Source: Perkinsus chesapeaki | Lineage: Eukaryota; Perkinsozoa; Perkinsida; Perkinsidae | Assembly: GCA_013115145.1 (NCBI GenBank) | Contig: JAAPAO010000434.1 | Location: 1 to 30,683, forward strand | Direction of reading: 5' to 3' | Length of the DNA: 30,683 nt | Part shown: positions 1-12,315 of the stretch, piece by piece | Numbering within the stretch: position 1 is the first letter of the stretch | How the letters are laid out: each line of letters starts with the position of its first letter | Notes under the pieces: model-generated | The model's input: only the letters and a program-made list of their open reading frames with translations | Told to the model about the DNA's origin: nothing | Database searches by the model: none | Translations under genes and position numbers: made by a program

Positions 1-280
1 TCTTAATGTGGCGATGTATTTTGATAGGGATGAAATTAGAACTATGCTGCTATACCACATCAAAGTACGAGAGAAGGAGTAGTTCGACGTTAACTTCACC
101 ATGGGGAGGAACCTTGCTATTGTGACCAAAGTTAGTTACAGTTACAGACACACGCGTGAACTGCACACTTCCAACCTCAGATCGTATCTTCGTGTTAGGT
201 CCTAATTGAACCCGCACTGTTTAGTTGCTGTCAATAAAAATGATACAGTAGTTGGTCGGATCAATCATCCATATATCTAT
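1..280. other. 3' flank of the MATE gene, no gene seen
   Basis: I see no open frame with family motifs and no convincing splice-joined frame on either strand. It should hold the 3' UTR of the MATE gene, whose stop is at 281-283 on the - strand. Confidence 0.5.
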
Positions 281-2926
281 CTATAAGAGTTTGTGATATT
301 CCAGCTGCAGATACCTTGAGATCAGGATGTCTTTGGTTTGACCCTCGCTACCATTCAACCAGTCTACCCTATACGCTGTATTAATTACAGCTGTTATCAG
401 CAGGCCGATTAGAGAGCCCATAATTGAGTTAAATGCCTCGAAAAGGGTAGATAGACACTTTTTAGGTGTCCACTCGACGGAGGTTTGATTACAGTTTTTT
501 GAAAGGGGCAAACCCTGTGCGAGGTAGAAGCTGAGGCTACCGTGCTATCATATGACCATCATACCGAACTCACGCACCGTTGGCAAATTATCAAAAGCCA
601 ATCAACGCAAGGTGATGATGGCTTTAGAAGAGGGAACTTTTTATACAAATTATAGCAATAATAAACCCAGCTCGGCAAACGAGCATCACAGGATGAAACA
701 ACATTAGGGGTAGAGGAGGCCTTGCTGATAGAGGGATCGTTTAATAATTAATAATATGCCTATGAGGCTATAAAAGGGGAGTCACAAATTATTCTTCATG
801 CGAAGGTGAGCTTCGTCCATATGCTTAGACCAGTCAGTACCTAATATGAAGAGGCACTACTAACGATGAAGCACTTGAAGTGAGCTTACATTTCAGAATT
901 GTACAGTAAGACAAAGCAACTGTAGCAACGCTAACAATAAATGCAGTCCACATGCCGATCACACCGAAACCGAAATATACCTAGAAAGGAAATAGAATGG
1001 ATAAACTGAGCTAGGGTACAACTTACACAAAATAGATAACCTAATGGCAACATGCATAAGTAGTAGGTGAGTAGGTTAACGACGGCAGCATATCTTTGTA
1101 TACCTGAGAGATAGACATGTGGGCGAATATGCCAGATGGGTGATACCTAAACCCTTGAAAACGCCCTGCATGCATGCCTGACCGAAGTCGAACACTTCTT
1201 GAATACCAAGGAACGGGAAAATAAGGGTGAGTAGGTAAACGGCTACCTGAATGCAGGGCCTGGTGAGCAGCGGTGAAGGTGAACTGGAATACGACCTCAG
1301 GTTCTCGCGCACAATAGAAGTGAACGATACTCCTGCGGAAAGTGATGAGAACAAATTCAACTACGAGTAGCATGGCACCACCTAATAGAGCTGCAGCTTT
1401 GCAGTACCTACAAAAAGTAGAGCAAAAGATGATGGTCTGTATGGGAAGAACTTACATAACGGCAAGGTGTATATTCCCAGACCCAACAGCTGAGCCAACC
1501 TTAGCACTAAGTCCTGTTTGAAGACCATAGCTCATCATGAACATCTGAAAGAAATACTAAGAAAATGGACTCGGTGATGACATACCAGAACGGAAACGTT
1601 ACACACTGACACGTGTGCTGCAAGCTGGGCCGAGTCGTGGAGGAGACCAACGAACTAAAGAAGAGATAGAGTGAGTGTAGAGAAATCACATAACCAGATT
1701 ACCAAAGTACATATTTCATAAGCCCACCATTCAGAGCACATAGTTATCATAGATGGTATACCTATTTTAAGATAATCCCACCAACCACGGAACATAGACC
1801 AAGTAAATCTAGGAAGGGCATCACCAGGAATAGCTGATATTGATGGATTAGTCATTGCAAAAATGAGGTATCTGATATGTTTAACTCGGACAGTATGAGC
1901 GGCACACCGACTTGCATCTTACAGTATTCCAAGCAGCCAGCAACCTGAAAATGTGAGGGTCATAGCAACACCAACACCACCGAGGCCAGATGATGGTGTT
2001 ACTAGGAGATAGCACCACAGCACCTGTTTAATGAGATATCATCAACTACACTATACTCGTACGTGTAATGATGATGTTATAGCATATATCAAAGTACATA
2101 TATGAGGATGATGATAACATAATAGAAATCTCATTATACAATCAAATTGTATAGCCGGCCATATACCAATACTAGCAGAGTTAACCTGAGACGGCCCACA
2201 TGTCCTATGAAAAAGGTGAGATTGACCAACTTCTTGGCTTGTTTAAAAATGGGCGATAGGGGTTGAGTAGTCTTGACTTACGTAATCCATAGCATGCTTA
2301 GCAACTACGGGATCCTGTCCAAGGAAGTTAAGGGCGACCTCAGTGAACTGTAATGATATAAAGAGGATTGTCTAAAAATAAGAGACAGTCTAACACTTGT
2401 ACGCTAACCAACTTAGATAACACTACCGATAAAACTAAGGCGATACACATTGCTCTGGCCATGTGAACTGATGCTAGACGGTGTCCACCATGACCACGGC
2501 CTGAATGAAGCGACGAGTTATTAAATACGATGGTACGATGGTACTCTGTGAAACTAATGTCTCTATTGCTTGGTTGATACCATAACCACAGGACACCCCG
2601 CCTATGTTGAATACCTGAATCAAGGATGACAGGGAATGTGGAGAAGGAGGATGATAGGGTGACCAAGTTGCCCAGGCCAATGGCAGCTAGCATGTCAGCA
2701 TCCCCAAGGCGACCGATGAAGTATACGTTTATTGTTTGAGGGATGTAATTGAGGACCATAGAGACAATCTGAGACATCCATAAGATAACATTCTATTATT
2801 AATGTTCCAATCTACCTGTGGTGCACCAATAAAAGCTAGATTCCTAATGCATTTCCTCAATTGGACCTCTTCACCTTCGGTTCTAGGTAATAATGATTCG
2901 ATCACTGTGTTGGAGTTGTCAACCAT
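281..2926 (-). CDS. MATE-family multidrug/organic-cation efflux transporter, 15 exons
   Basis: Predicted 491-residue polytopic antiporter of the MATE (multi-antimicrobial extrusion) family, which exports organic cations, drugs or metabolites in exchange for H+ or Na+. Exons, 5' to 3': 2816-2926, 2664-2768, 2545-2614, 2427-2500, 2282-2371, 2063-2185, 1923-2023, 1703-1871, 1586-1654, 1456-1544, 1296-1407, 1147-1246, 1027-1103, 890-980, 281-375. All 14 introns are GT-AG and restore frame; thirteen are 39-96 nt and the last is 514 nt. Family landmarks appear in order: INVYFIGRLGDADMLAAIGL, SCGYGINQAIETLVSQ, NFLGQDPVVAKHAMDY, PSSGLGGVGVAMTL, a conserved-type block with EWWAYEICTL, MSYGLQTGLSAKVGSAVGSG, and a final RVDW after the last helix. 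Length is normal for the family. The ATG at 2926 is the first true ATG in frame; upstream codons lack one. The substrate cannot be read from sequence. Membrane location (plasma or vacuolar) is unknown. Confidence 0.9.
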
Positions 2927-5536
2927 CTTAGGGCTTAAAACTGTGCAGTTCTTAGTATACGTGCGATGTTGCGATGGGGGGCTGGAGCGGGGCGATGGTG
3001 GTGGTTCAATAAATACGAGATGCTCAGCGACATCCAACGACTGCTGCTAGTTCATGTTGGACAACGTACTTTGAAGGCTATAGCGGGTCCCTAATCTCAA
3101 TGTTCTTGTGTCATCCCCGAGAGAGGAGCATCGTTAGCCTGTGCAGTAAATACAGAAATTTCACACGTACGGCTCGGATAGGTGACGAGAGGGGCGATAG
3201 CGCCGACCCTTCCGGAGGATTGTCACCTGGCTATTTGCCGTGTGAGTTAAGTGTCACGTATATATATTAGATTGATAACTCAAGCTGAATCGCTGAATGG
3301 GTCTTCAGGTTAGGACCTGTAGAAACTATTGCTTGGAGTAAGAATACAGGTAAAGCTTGTATGTCACCACCACCATCATCATTATCATCACATGTGAAGA
3401 GTATAAAGATATCTTTCCTTAGTGCTAGGATCTATATCCAACCATACCAGACCTTCCCTTAATAACGAAGAAGCAGCGATATCAGTTCGTTCAGTACTCC
3501 ATTCGAGTTCTCGTGACAACCTGATAGCATCATCGGCGATAGTACCCGTTACCGCTAGCTTTGGTCTTACTGCGCTAAGGATATATGTCCACCTTCCGAG
3601 ACAATAAGACTAATTGCTGAGGTTTGATCGGAGTTGAAGGCATCAGGCACAGAGCTGATGAACGCTCTGAGACATGTTGTTCATAATAACATTAGAGGTT
3701 GAGAATGGCTTACTTTCCCCTCTCTCCCCATACTATGCTAACACCACCTGGCCCGAGGACTGATAACTCCGATAGAGCCTTCGTGACATCTTCCCTAGAC
3801 AGGATGAGAAGGATACTGTGTAGCTAACTATAAAGTGCAGCTTTACGTATCGTCTAGCCATATTTCAACCTCATAACTGCAAAGATATTGAAGAAGGTGA
3901 GTTACGATAAAGTCGTGGTGATCTAGTATTAGATACCATACGAGTTACCTAGATATAGCAGTAGAATCAGCAGCACGGATATTCCTAAGCATTGATAGAC
4001 AATCATCCATATCAAGGAGACCGCCATTATCTTCTCTAGTCGCCAAACATAGTGTCAATATCTAATAACAATAACTTTCAGCACACGAATGAATGTAGAC
4101 TAACCTGGACGCCTAACTCTGCGTAAAATCTCCCGAGTCCAAGCATGGAACCAAATACAGATTTGGTAGCTGACAATTGGAAGGAATGTCAGCGATCAGT
4201 GGCTAGTGTAAAACCTACACTGTAGAGGATCAACACCTACTGATTGACACATTGATAAAAACTGTGACCGGAATGTGGCATCACTCTCTATCTTAGAACG
4301 GTACTTTGTAGCGAATTCCTGACATGTGTGGTATAGGTATGGCTAATATCCAATCACCCTACTTGTAGCCTTGCTTTAAATGTATCACACTGTTCCTTAA
4401 CCGTCTCTAGTCTAACAGCCTCTAACGATTCCCCCATTTTCTCCATTCGTCTCTAATAATGTGCCTTTCATCATTCATTGGTAAAGCTACGTACATTTTC
4501 CTGCCTTCTACGGGCTACACCAGCAGCACCGAGCCCTCCACGACGCATTAAAAAAATAACAACTATGAAAACTAATGGTAGTCAGTGAGGAACTTTCCGA
4601 TGTGGGTCTAATAGTATCCAGTCATTGGTTGGATCTCATTAGCATACAGCCCCGGAGAACGGACGGATACTTCGGATGCGTTACGTGACCATCAAGCTGA
4701 TGTTCGATGTTCTGCCGGTGAAGCTTATTTTCAAAGCCTCGTGTGGGAACAAATGCTAGCGTTGACTTGAAATAGGTTTATTGAACAACTATATAATGAC
4801 AAACAAATATAACCGCATCTTTCATCGGCTATATTAGCAAGTAACAAAGTTAGGACCTACTTCTTCGAGAGTATCGTCACCTTGCTTTCGCAGTGAGCTG
4901 GAATTATGGTGCAAACCACCGCAGGCCGAATAACCTGACTTGCTATTGTTTCTCGCCTCCCTCCCCGACTAACTTGCGCAACATTACCAAGAATGAAATG
5001 CATGTGTACAGTACCATCATGTTCACTATTCGCCTTGTATATACTACCCACCATAATATCTACCGTTGATGGGTCCTGGAGTTGGCAACATTGGTTTAGG
5101 ACTCCTCCGTGATGGCTCGTCTCAACGATCCATGATACTTAGAGTCCGTAGACCCGGGGTTTATCGTCAGTAAGGACGCAACTTAATTATCATCACATTG
5201 ATTCAGCAACCGTGAATCGATAAAGGGTTTATCATCATTCGATAACCGGTCATATTCAGCATTAACACGTCGAGGAGCTCTGCGGCTTCCGAGTACTTCA
5301 AACTTTAAAGTCGAACGGCCAAATAGCTAAGGGCGAACGCGATATTTCGTGGCGCAGTGACGCAAAAATGGCATGATTCCCCGCGTTGCGTTTATCGGGG
5401 AAGCCGGAGCCAGGGTCACTTTTTGTCGTATTTTTAGTGGAATTAGCAAGAGTATGGGCGACTGGTCCGTAATGCCCGGCGGCATAAACCTTTGTAAATT
5501 GTATTTGATCAGTTGATCAATGGTTATTTTTGAACG
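2927..5536. other. 2.6-kb region between divergent genes, no supported gene
   Basis: This lies between the - strand MATE start and the + strand EF-hand start, so it must contain both promoters. It holds only short frames (for example 3422-3607 + and 4857-5054 -) that I could not extend by plausible splicing or tie to any family. There is a short CCA/TCA-type microsatellite near 3364-3390. A small or highly divergent multi-exon gene could be hidden here. Confidence 0.4.
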
Positions 5537-8424
5537 ATGTTGGCATCGTTAGCAGTGTACACTGATACTTGGGCACGGAACCCTCAACGTCAATCATCAA
5601 ATAAGGCAACTAAATCACGAGCTACAACCTCTACGGCATCTTTAAGCGGCCACCACCTTCCTAGGATACCAACTGCTACTACTAGAGCCCCCACTGCTTT
5701 ACAGCCATTTGGTAATCTATTGAATAAAAGCAAGTTACCTGATACTAGGGGGTCTACTAGTACAGGATGTATTAGGAGACGAAAGATACCTGGTATAGTG
5801 ACACAACGTCAAAGGTTAATGCAATACAGTGATGTGGCCAGACAAGTAGCTAAACAAATGAAACGATGTGAATCATCTAGGAGCAGACAAGGGACTAGAT
5901 CTTGTATGCGATATCGAAAACAGCAGCACACGGATGATGGCCTAGAGGCTGCTGCTGATCTATCATCGATGACGTTAGGGAGTAGTACATGGTCCTTCGC
6001 TGGGTTATGGTCAGAAGATAGCTCTGATGATGATGCACTGAAGGCTAAGGAAGATCACTATCAAACACAGCATAAGCCAGTACTCTTAGAGATGACGGAT
6101 GATTATCGTATTAATGAAATAAGAGATAGGAAGTTCAAGGAGGCTATAAGGCGTAAAATGGCTGCTAAGAGAAGTGCTTTAGATCGAGCCAAGCATATTG
6201 AACAGCTTTATAAAAGGCATGCTGAATGGGCAGATAAGCTAGACAGGTAGTAGCATTGTAATGGGTAGTCAATAGCGTTGTTTCAGGTTACGAGTACGAA
6301 CATTGAAAGAAGTCGAGGAGCTTACAACGGTTATTTCCGATATGGGTGCTCATGAAATTAATAAACCTAAAAGGGATATCGTCCATACTACAACTGGCAT
6401 GTCTGATATAGAGCGCGTGAAGACGGCGGTGAATAGTACAGAAACCCAACGTTTGGTGGAGTACTCCTTGAGAAGGCTTTATGAGGAGGTCGGATGGCAT
6501 TTCTATCCCTGGAAGGATGTAGATGATATGTTACCTCTGGTACCTAGTAGATCAACAGATGATAATAATGAATATATTGTACCATCGATCGTAGAACATG
6601 CACCCGATAAGGAGGGTACAGGTTCATCACCCCCTCAAGTCCTGCAGTTGCCTCTCATCATATATAGCAGTGCACCGTCACCATCATCAAGGAGGGCCTC
6701 CTCATCTAGGCGTGCTTCTTACAAGCCTACATTACCAGAATCTATGTTGGATATAAAAGCTTTGAGGAGTATGCCACCAGTGGATGCTCTACGAGAAGCT
6801 TTAAAGTCACGTTGTGGTGGTAGTCTACGGAAAGCCTATGCAGCAATGGATCTCAATGGCAATGGTGAACTTTCTGTCACCGAATTCGAAGAGGGCCTCA
6901 CACGCCTCAGGCTACCATGGGCGGAGATAACTGGATTAAGTAGGCGGGTGGTATGATGATTGCTTTGAATATAGCTTCGCTTTACAGACCATATACGTAA
7001 GCTATTTAAGCTGTTGGATGCTGACAACAGCGGTAACTTGAACCTTAAAGAGATGCTAGGGTGGGAGGAGCCTATCAAATGGTCAGATCTCCCTGAGGAG
7101 CAACAATGGTAATACTAGTGTAATGGGAGGGTGTTATGAATGTTATCCGACTAGGGCTTACTATTTTCGTAATGTATCGGATATGTTGCAACAATCTGTA
7201 CCGGTTAGCTCCGCTCATAGTGGCACAGATCTAGATGGCAAGACTAGGCAACCCGATAGGTAGTGATGAGTAGGGTGTTGAAGGGTTACTACTTTACTGC
7301 AGAGAAGCGATATGGATCACTACTGCACTGAAGCCAGAGGAAAAGATATCCGAGATTGAAAAGATACAGAGATCAAGGGAGCATGTGAAGACATTATTTA
7401 GGCTAGGTGCGCCGAATGTGGCAAAACAGTAGTATATGGGGGGATGGTCAGCTAATAGGGAAGGTTAATATACTTAAGATACTTAATGGATCAAAACGAG
7501 CATGCACTGCCTAGGATGTCCTATAATGTAGCTGATGATACGGCTTTGAGATGTCGAGATATGATTAAGTCCATGGGAGCTAATAGACGTCAGCTTCAGA
7601 GCCTAACGACTGACTTCTATGTAAGTAAATTATATATATTAATTTTTATGTATTAATAGACCTCATTGACAAAGTCAGCATCATTGGATTTAGAAGGGTT
7701 TGCTGCATCTGGTGGAGGAGGCAAGAGCAAGCATTGGTAGCCCTAATCCTTTTTGTTATCATCTATATTACTACATACTCAGTGAAATAGCCGCTGCTGC
7801 GGAGAAGGCGGCTCTAGAGCGAGAGAGACTCAAAGCTGCTGCATCTGGCTTAGCTGCTGGCGGTATATTGAATGGTGATAAGAGTAGGCGCCAAGGTAGA
7901 CGAAGGAGAAGTGAGGATGATATAGATAAGGTAATAGAATGGATAAATCTACTACTAGGGTAGTGGTGGATGGTAGGTTACTTTTTTTATGAGAGCTGAG
8001 GATGAGTTACCAGAAGCTGAGAGAAGGGTTAGGAAAGTGGCTAGAAAGTTAGGTATACCGATACCTGATGCTGAAGATGTTCATCAGCACTTCCTACGTG
8101 TAAGGCCACTAGCACCTGAAATAACACTGTGTAAGGTCGTATTAGGTGGATGAAGATGGATCGGGGGAAATAGAGCGTGATGAGTTTGATAAGCTCCTAC
8201 TTAAAGTTTGTAAAGTACTAGATTTGTATAGTAGTGGTAAGTGGGAATATGGATTATAGGTAACAGAAATGCGTAAGAGTCAGTTGGATGAGTTCTGGAG
8301 AACAGCAGATAAGGATCATAGTGGCGAGCTTGACTTTGTCGAATTCTTAATATTTTATTGGCGCCATCTAAAGGGAAAGCCTATTTCAGAGGAAGCCATC
8401 CGTGAGGCATTGAGGGGCCACTAG
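5537..8424 (+). CDS. four-EF-hand calcium-binding protein, 11 exons
   Basis: Predicted 816-residue cytosolic or cytoskeletal Ca2+-binding protein; exact family not recognised. Exons: 5537-6246, 6287-6939, 6988-7108, 7155-7259, 7303-7428, 7479-7620, 7660-7736, 7783-7959, 7994-8099, 8146-8214, 8260-8424. All junctions are GT-AG and keep frame. The N-terminal ~190 residues are basic and Ser/Thr-rich with an acidic patch (EDSSDDD), followed by a charged helical stretch near 190-240. Four canonical EF loops follow: DLNGNGELSVTEF (starts ~425), DADNSGNLNLKEM (~465), VDEDGSGEIERDEF (D~741) and DKDHSGELDFVEF (~779). They form two pairs separated by about 260 residues with Ala/Lys/Arg-rich helices. 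Each loop keeps acidic residues at positions 1, 3 and 12-type sites, so Ca2+ binding is likely. The 34-nt intron at 7960-7993 is unusually short. The stop is 97 nt upstream of the next gene's ATG. Confidence 0.85.
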
Positions 8425-8521
8425 CAGCAGCATGTGCTTATGCACTTATTGTCGTTATCCTTCTATATTTGTAGTGTTATATAGTGAATTAATAATAACA
8501 AAGGTATCATTAACTGTGCCC

Positions 8522-11293
8522 ATGGCTCCGCCCTCTCCTTCAGCTGCAGCTGCTGCTGGACATCATCGTTCTAGCACTGACTTTAGTGCTCAGAAAGATC
8601 TATCCAAGCTGCGCAGTAGTTCGGCTATTGCTAGGGGATATCAGGAGCAGGAGGATGAGCTAGGTTGGTAGTATTATAAGGTATTGTTGTTATAACCGTT
8701 ATATGGATAGGGTCACCTGGATTGGCTTGGGTTCATCATGGTGGTAAAAGATGTGATCCAGCTATGGGAACTCCTCATTCTGATGTGGTAGAATCAACAC
8801 TAACAGATCTATATCAGATAACAATGGCATACGGCTATTGGTAATAATATAACAGCAACACCAACAACAACAGCAGCAGCTACTTACCGTCGATATTATT
8901 ATTCAGGCAAGCTTCTAAGACAGAGGATCATGCTGTATTTGATGTATACTTCCGTAAATGCCCATTTCATGGAGAGTTTGTGGTGTGTGCTGGTAAGGCA
9001 TCATGCTCATCATCATCAACATTACTATTTATTATTATAGGAATCGATGAGGTTGTAAGGTTCGTGAATACCTTTTGTTTCACACCTATGAATATAGAGT
9101 ATCTTAAAGTAAACCAAGGTTACCTACTACTACTAACATCATACGGTATATTATTATTATTATTCTTCAGTCCCAACTACCAACAGCACCTGATGAGTTC
9201 TTCGATTACCTCTTAACATTAGATGCTAAAGATGTTACCATACATGCAGTCAGGGAAGGGGATGTACTACACTGCATACTTAGGCGACATCATCATCACC
9301 TTAATGTTGATATTATTATTGTTAATTAGTTCGTCTTCCCAAGAGAGCCTGTTATGCGTGTTGCTGGACCATTGATAGTATGTCAACTGCTTGAAACTGG
9401 TATACTTAACCTTCTTAACTTCCCTTGTCTTGTAAGCTACTAGCTTTCATTGTTGTTATTTATTATATACATTATATAGGTTGCTACACAAGCAGCTAGA
9501 CTAAGAATAGCTGCAGGCGATTCAGCTAGGCTCATGGAGTTTGGTTGCCGTAGAGCACAGGGTCCAGATGGAGCACTATCAGCGAGTCGATATTCCTATA
9601 TAGGAGGATTTGATGGTATATCTAGCGCCTCACAAAGCTCCTCATCTATTCACTGATAACCTTCAGCTACTTCTAACGTAAAGGCTGGTCATGCATTTGA
9701 TATTCCACTGGGTGGCACGCATGCTCATGCTTTTGTTACCAGCTTCCATGGCCTTGAGGATTTAGAAGTACCATGCAGAACGGAGAATGCCGATCGTAGG
9801 GCCATCTTTAAATAGCCTTACCAAAGACTAGTGTTTTTCAGCTGAATCTTTGGCTGGTAAAGTCCGTACTCGAGATTTTGAACAAGTATGTGTGCAAGCC
9901 CGACTAGATCTCTGCAATACTCTAGGCATCAGTGTAACGGCCTGCTGTTGTTACAGTTTAATACTCAGTTAGTCATATAGGTTGATTTATGTAACGATGG
10001 TGAACTAGTAGCATTCATACGTTATGCTCAAGCCTTCCCATCAGCCTTTCTAGCTCTGGTTGATACCTTTGAGACCCTCTCATCGGGTATTCCTAATTTT
10101 ATAAGTGTAGCTCTGGGCCTATGGAGGACGGCTAAAGCTGCGGCAATGGGTATACGTTTGGACAGTGGTGACTTAGCGTAAGTTATTGTCATTTGTCCTA
10201 CGTGAGTATATTCTTACACAGGTATCTCAGTATCAAGACACGTGAACTGTTTATCCGGGCTGCTGAGGCATTCGCGTCTGAAGGGTTTACCTTCATTCGG
10301 AATGGTATGTGGCAGAAGGCATTCAGTTATAACTCCACTTGTTTGTAGCTATTATTGTGGCTTCTAATGACATTAATGAAGATGTTATGATATCATTGAA
10401 AGAACAAAAACACTGTATCGATGCCTTTGGGATTGGTAAGACTAACGGCTTTAGTCATAGGGCCATTCACAGTCCGCTGAAAGTATGATACTCTCTTTAG
10501 GTACCAACCTAGTTACTTGTCAAGCTCAGCCAGCGTTGGGGATGGTGTAAGCCATCACTAACAGGCTTAGGTGGTACAGGCACAGGTTACCATAGATACA
10601 AGCTGGTCGAGCTTAATGGTCAACCAAGGATGAAGCTATCCCAGGACCTGGCTAAGCAGGGTATTCCCTCACGCAAAGCACTATTCAGATTGTAGCCTTT
10701 TCTGAATAATAACATTGTCTACATATTGTATATTGTAAGGTATGGTAAAGATGGTGTTCCGATACTCGATATCATGCAGGGTGTAGATGAGCCTGAACCA
10801 AAACCACATGAGAGAGTATTCTGCCGACATTTATTCGATGAGCAGAAGAGGTACGTTAATGGCAATAGTACATGGCATTAGTAGAGCCATTAGGTGTTAT
10901 GTGAACCCCGAATGTGTTAAGAATATGCTGGTATGTATTTGGGACCATGGTAAGGCCAATAGATCATGTCTACCTGTGAAGTGTATCAGGCTAATGCCTA
11001 CTACTGCTGCTGTGTGGCTATAGGTAAAGCAAGCCATCTATCGTTATCACCCAAAACAGCCGGAGGAGATCGTCCAGATATTCACAGCGCAAGGGAGCAA
11101 TTTGACAAAGCAAGGCGGTCATTTAGGCAGGACCATCTGAGACCGGTTAATCCAACTCCGTACGAATGAGGACCGACATATCTTTCCTCATTAGGAGCTT
11201 GAGCTCAGATACAAAGTGAGCACTTCTGGGAAGTTCTTTGACTTCTATCGGGAGTTCTGGCAAGAAACGGTACCTGTTAGAGAATTTTGCTAG
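8522..11293 (+). CDS. NAPRT: nicotinate phosphoribosyltransferase (NAD salvage), about 18 exons
   Basis: Makes nicotinate mononucleotide from nicotinate and PRPP, the first step of the Preiss-Handler route to NAD. Exons: 8522-8663, 8711-8840, 8907-8992, 9041-9108, 9171-9263, 9330-9431, 9480-9615, 9667-9795, 9842-9933, 9981-10177, 10222-10304, 10349-10435, 10501-~10544, ~10586-10691, 10740-10850, 10894-10980, 11088-11159, 11209-11293; roughly 600 residues. Family motifs appear in order: [104 protein letters not shown] and a plant-like tail [17 protein letters not shown]. The start was chosen at the ATG inside CCCATGG; it gives a low-complexity Ala/Ser N-terminal extension of about 60 residues. 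Two weak points: no GT-AG pair joins the exons around 10544-10586 in frame, and the intron at 10981-11087 has alternatives. Introns 8841-8906 and 9109-9170 contain CA-rich and TTA-rich simple repeats. Confidence 0.88.
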
Positions 11294-12233
11294 GCTACTA
11301 TAGGGTTCAATGTTATTGATTATGTAAAACCTTTTATTTAATCTATTCATACTTGTTGTTGTTTTATCGAGCGAGTTGTCAGAAATGCACTCATAATGCC
11401 ATAATAGTTGCATACCCAGGAGCACCTTTACCAAGTTGTTAAAGAGGCGGACTAGAACTCCACTAGGCTTAGCGGCTGATCCTCAGCCTGCGCAGGCTAG
11501 AACCCCAAATGTTGACCCAAAATAATAAGCCTACGCCACATCTGAAATGCGACACCTCAACTTCTTCATTATGGACAACTTCCTAAGACTCTTGTTAATA
11601 GAATAACAATCGATAAAAGAATTACGAATGATAAGAGAACGTTTGAAATGAATAGCACTAACAACAGGAAGCTGTAAAGCTGCAAACAAGAAGGCAGTCG
11701 GCGCCCCCAAAGAAGGGAGAGTCTCCCTACTCGGGCACCGACTCTCCCTGGGAGAGCTTCACCAATTTTTACAATACGCCCATCGGGGCAAGTGTGAAGG
11801 GCTCCAAATCCAGACAGTCTAATGAGGTGACCATACAAGAGAGAATCAGCGTCAAGCTGAATAGAAGAGGCAATGCTCGATATACAAGAAGGGAAGCCGA
11901 AACAGCCTCAATGACATTCGATTTACGGTATCGCCGTCATTTATGTTAGAAAGGAGAACCTCAGATGCTTAAAAGAGTTAACAACTTGAATCTCTTGTCC
12001 GAGTTGCTATGGAGCAACTCATTCATTGTTTTCTCGGCCTACTGGGCCAAATTTGCTAATGAATCGTACACCACCAGTACACTACCTTGCGCGTGAAATT
12101 ACAAAGAGATCTTTGCACGTGAATTCTTTTCCTCAACACGTAAAATTGCGTTGTCGTCCTTGTGCTTATTCTTCCATCGTACTCTCAATCAAGGAGGCAG
12201 GACACCACCGTCCTCGACGGAAGGGTGGAATAT
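11294..12233. other. non-coding stretch 3' of NAPRT
   Basis: No family-like coding sequence was found. A - strand frame at 11569-11838 has a hydrophobic C-terminal end but no ATG and no recognisable domain. The only clear structure is the hairpin cluster at 11715-11756, listed separately. Confidence 0.4.
11715..11756. repeat. competing inverted repeats (hairpins)
   Basis: GGGAGAGTC at 11715-11723 is perfectly complementary to GACTCTCCC at 11740-11748. The second arm also forms a tight palindrome, CTCTCCC-T-GGGAGAG, at 11742-11756. The two hairpins share bases and exclude each other. No function can be assigned; a transcript through here could switch between two stems. Confidence 0.6.
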
Positions 12234-12315
12234 AAAGCGCTGTCCGAGTGGTTAAGGAGGTGGATTAGAAATCTACTGGGAACTCCCCACGTAGCTTCGA
12301 ATCCTGCCACTGTCG
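12234..12315 (+). pseudogene. degenerate tRNA-Ser-like sequence (anticodon AGA)
   Basis: The body matches a class II tRNA-Ser. There is a D arm TCC-GAGTGGTTAA-GGA, an anticodon arm GTGGA-TTAGAAA-TCTAC with anticodon AGA, a long variable arm TGGG...CCCA, and a T loop TTCGAAT closed by CCTGC. However the 7-nt acceptor 5' side (12234-12240, AAAGCGC) does not pair with the 3' side (12308-12314, CACTGTC), and the T stem has a C-C mismatch. It is therefore more likely a tRNA pseudogene or the head of a tRNA-derived SINE than a working tRNA. A sequence or base error is possible but would need several changes. Confidence 0.6.

Noticed and set aside
2927-3037. N-terminal extension of the MATE protein
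   Set aside because: The extension can only start from a TTG codon; the first real ATG in frame is at 2926 and gives a normal family length.
3422-3607. 61-codon + strand frame
   Set aside because: Starts with GTG, Ser-rich, no domain, and I could not extend it by splicing.
4857-5054. 65-codon - strand frame
   Set aside because: It has an ATG and an open run but no recognisable domain; neighbouring donor and acceptor choices give no consistent longer model.
11569-11838. 89-codon - strand frame with a hydrophobic tail
   Set aside because: No ATG at the start; a spliced model with a signal-peptide-like N-terminus needs a 29-nt intron and then breaks down.
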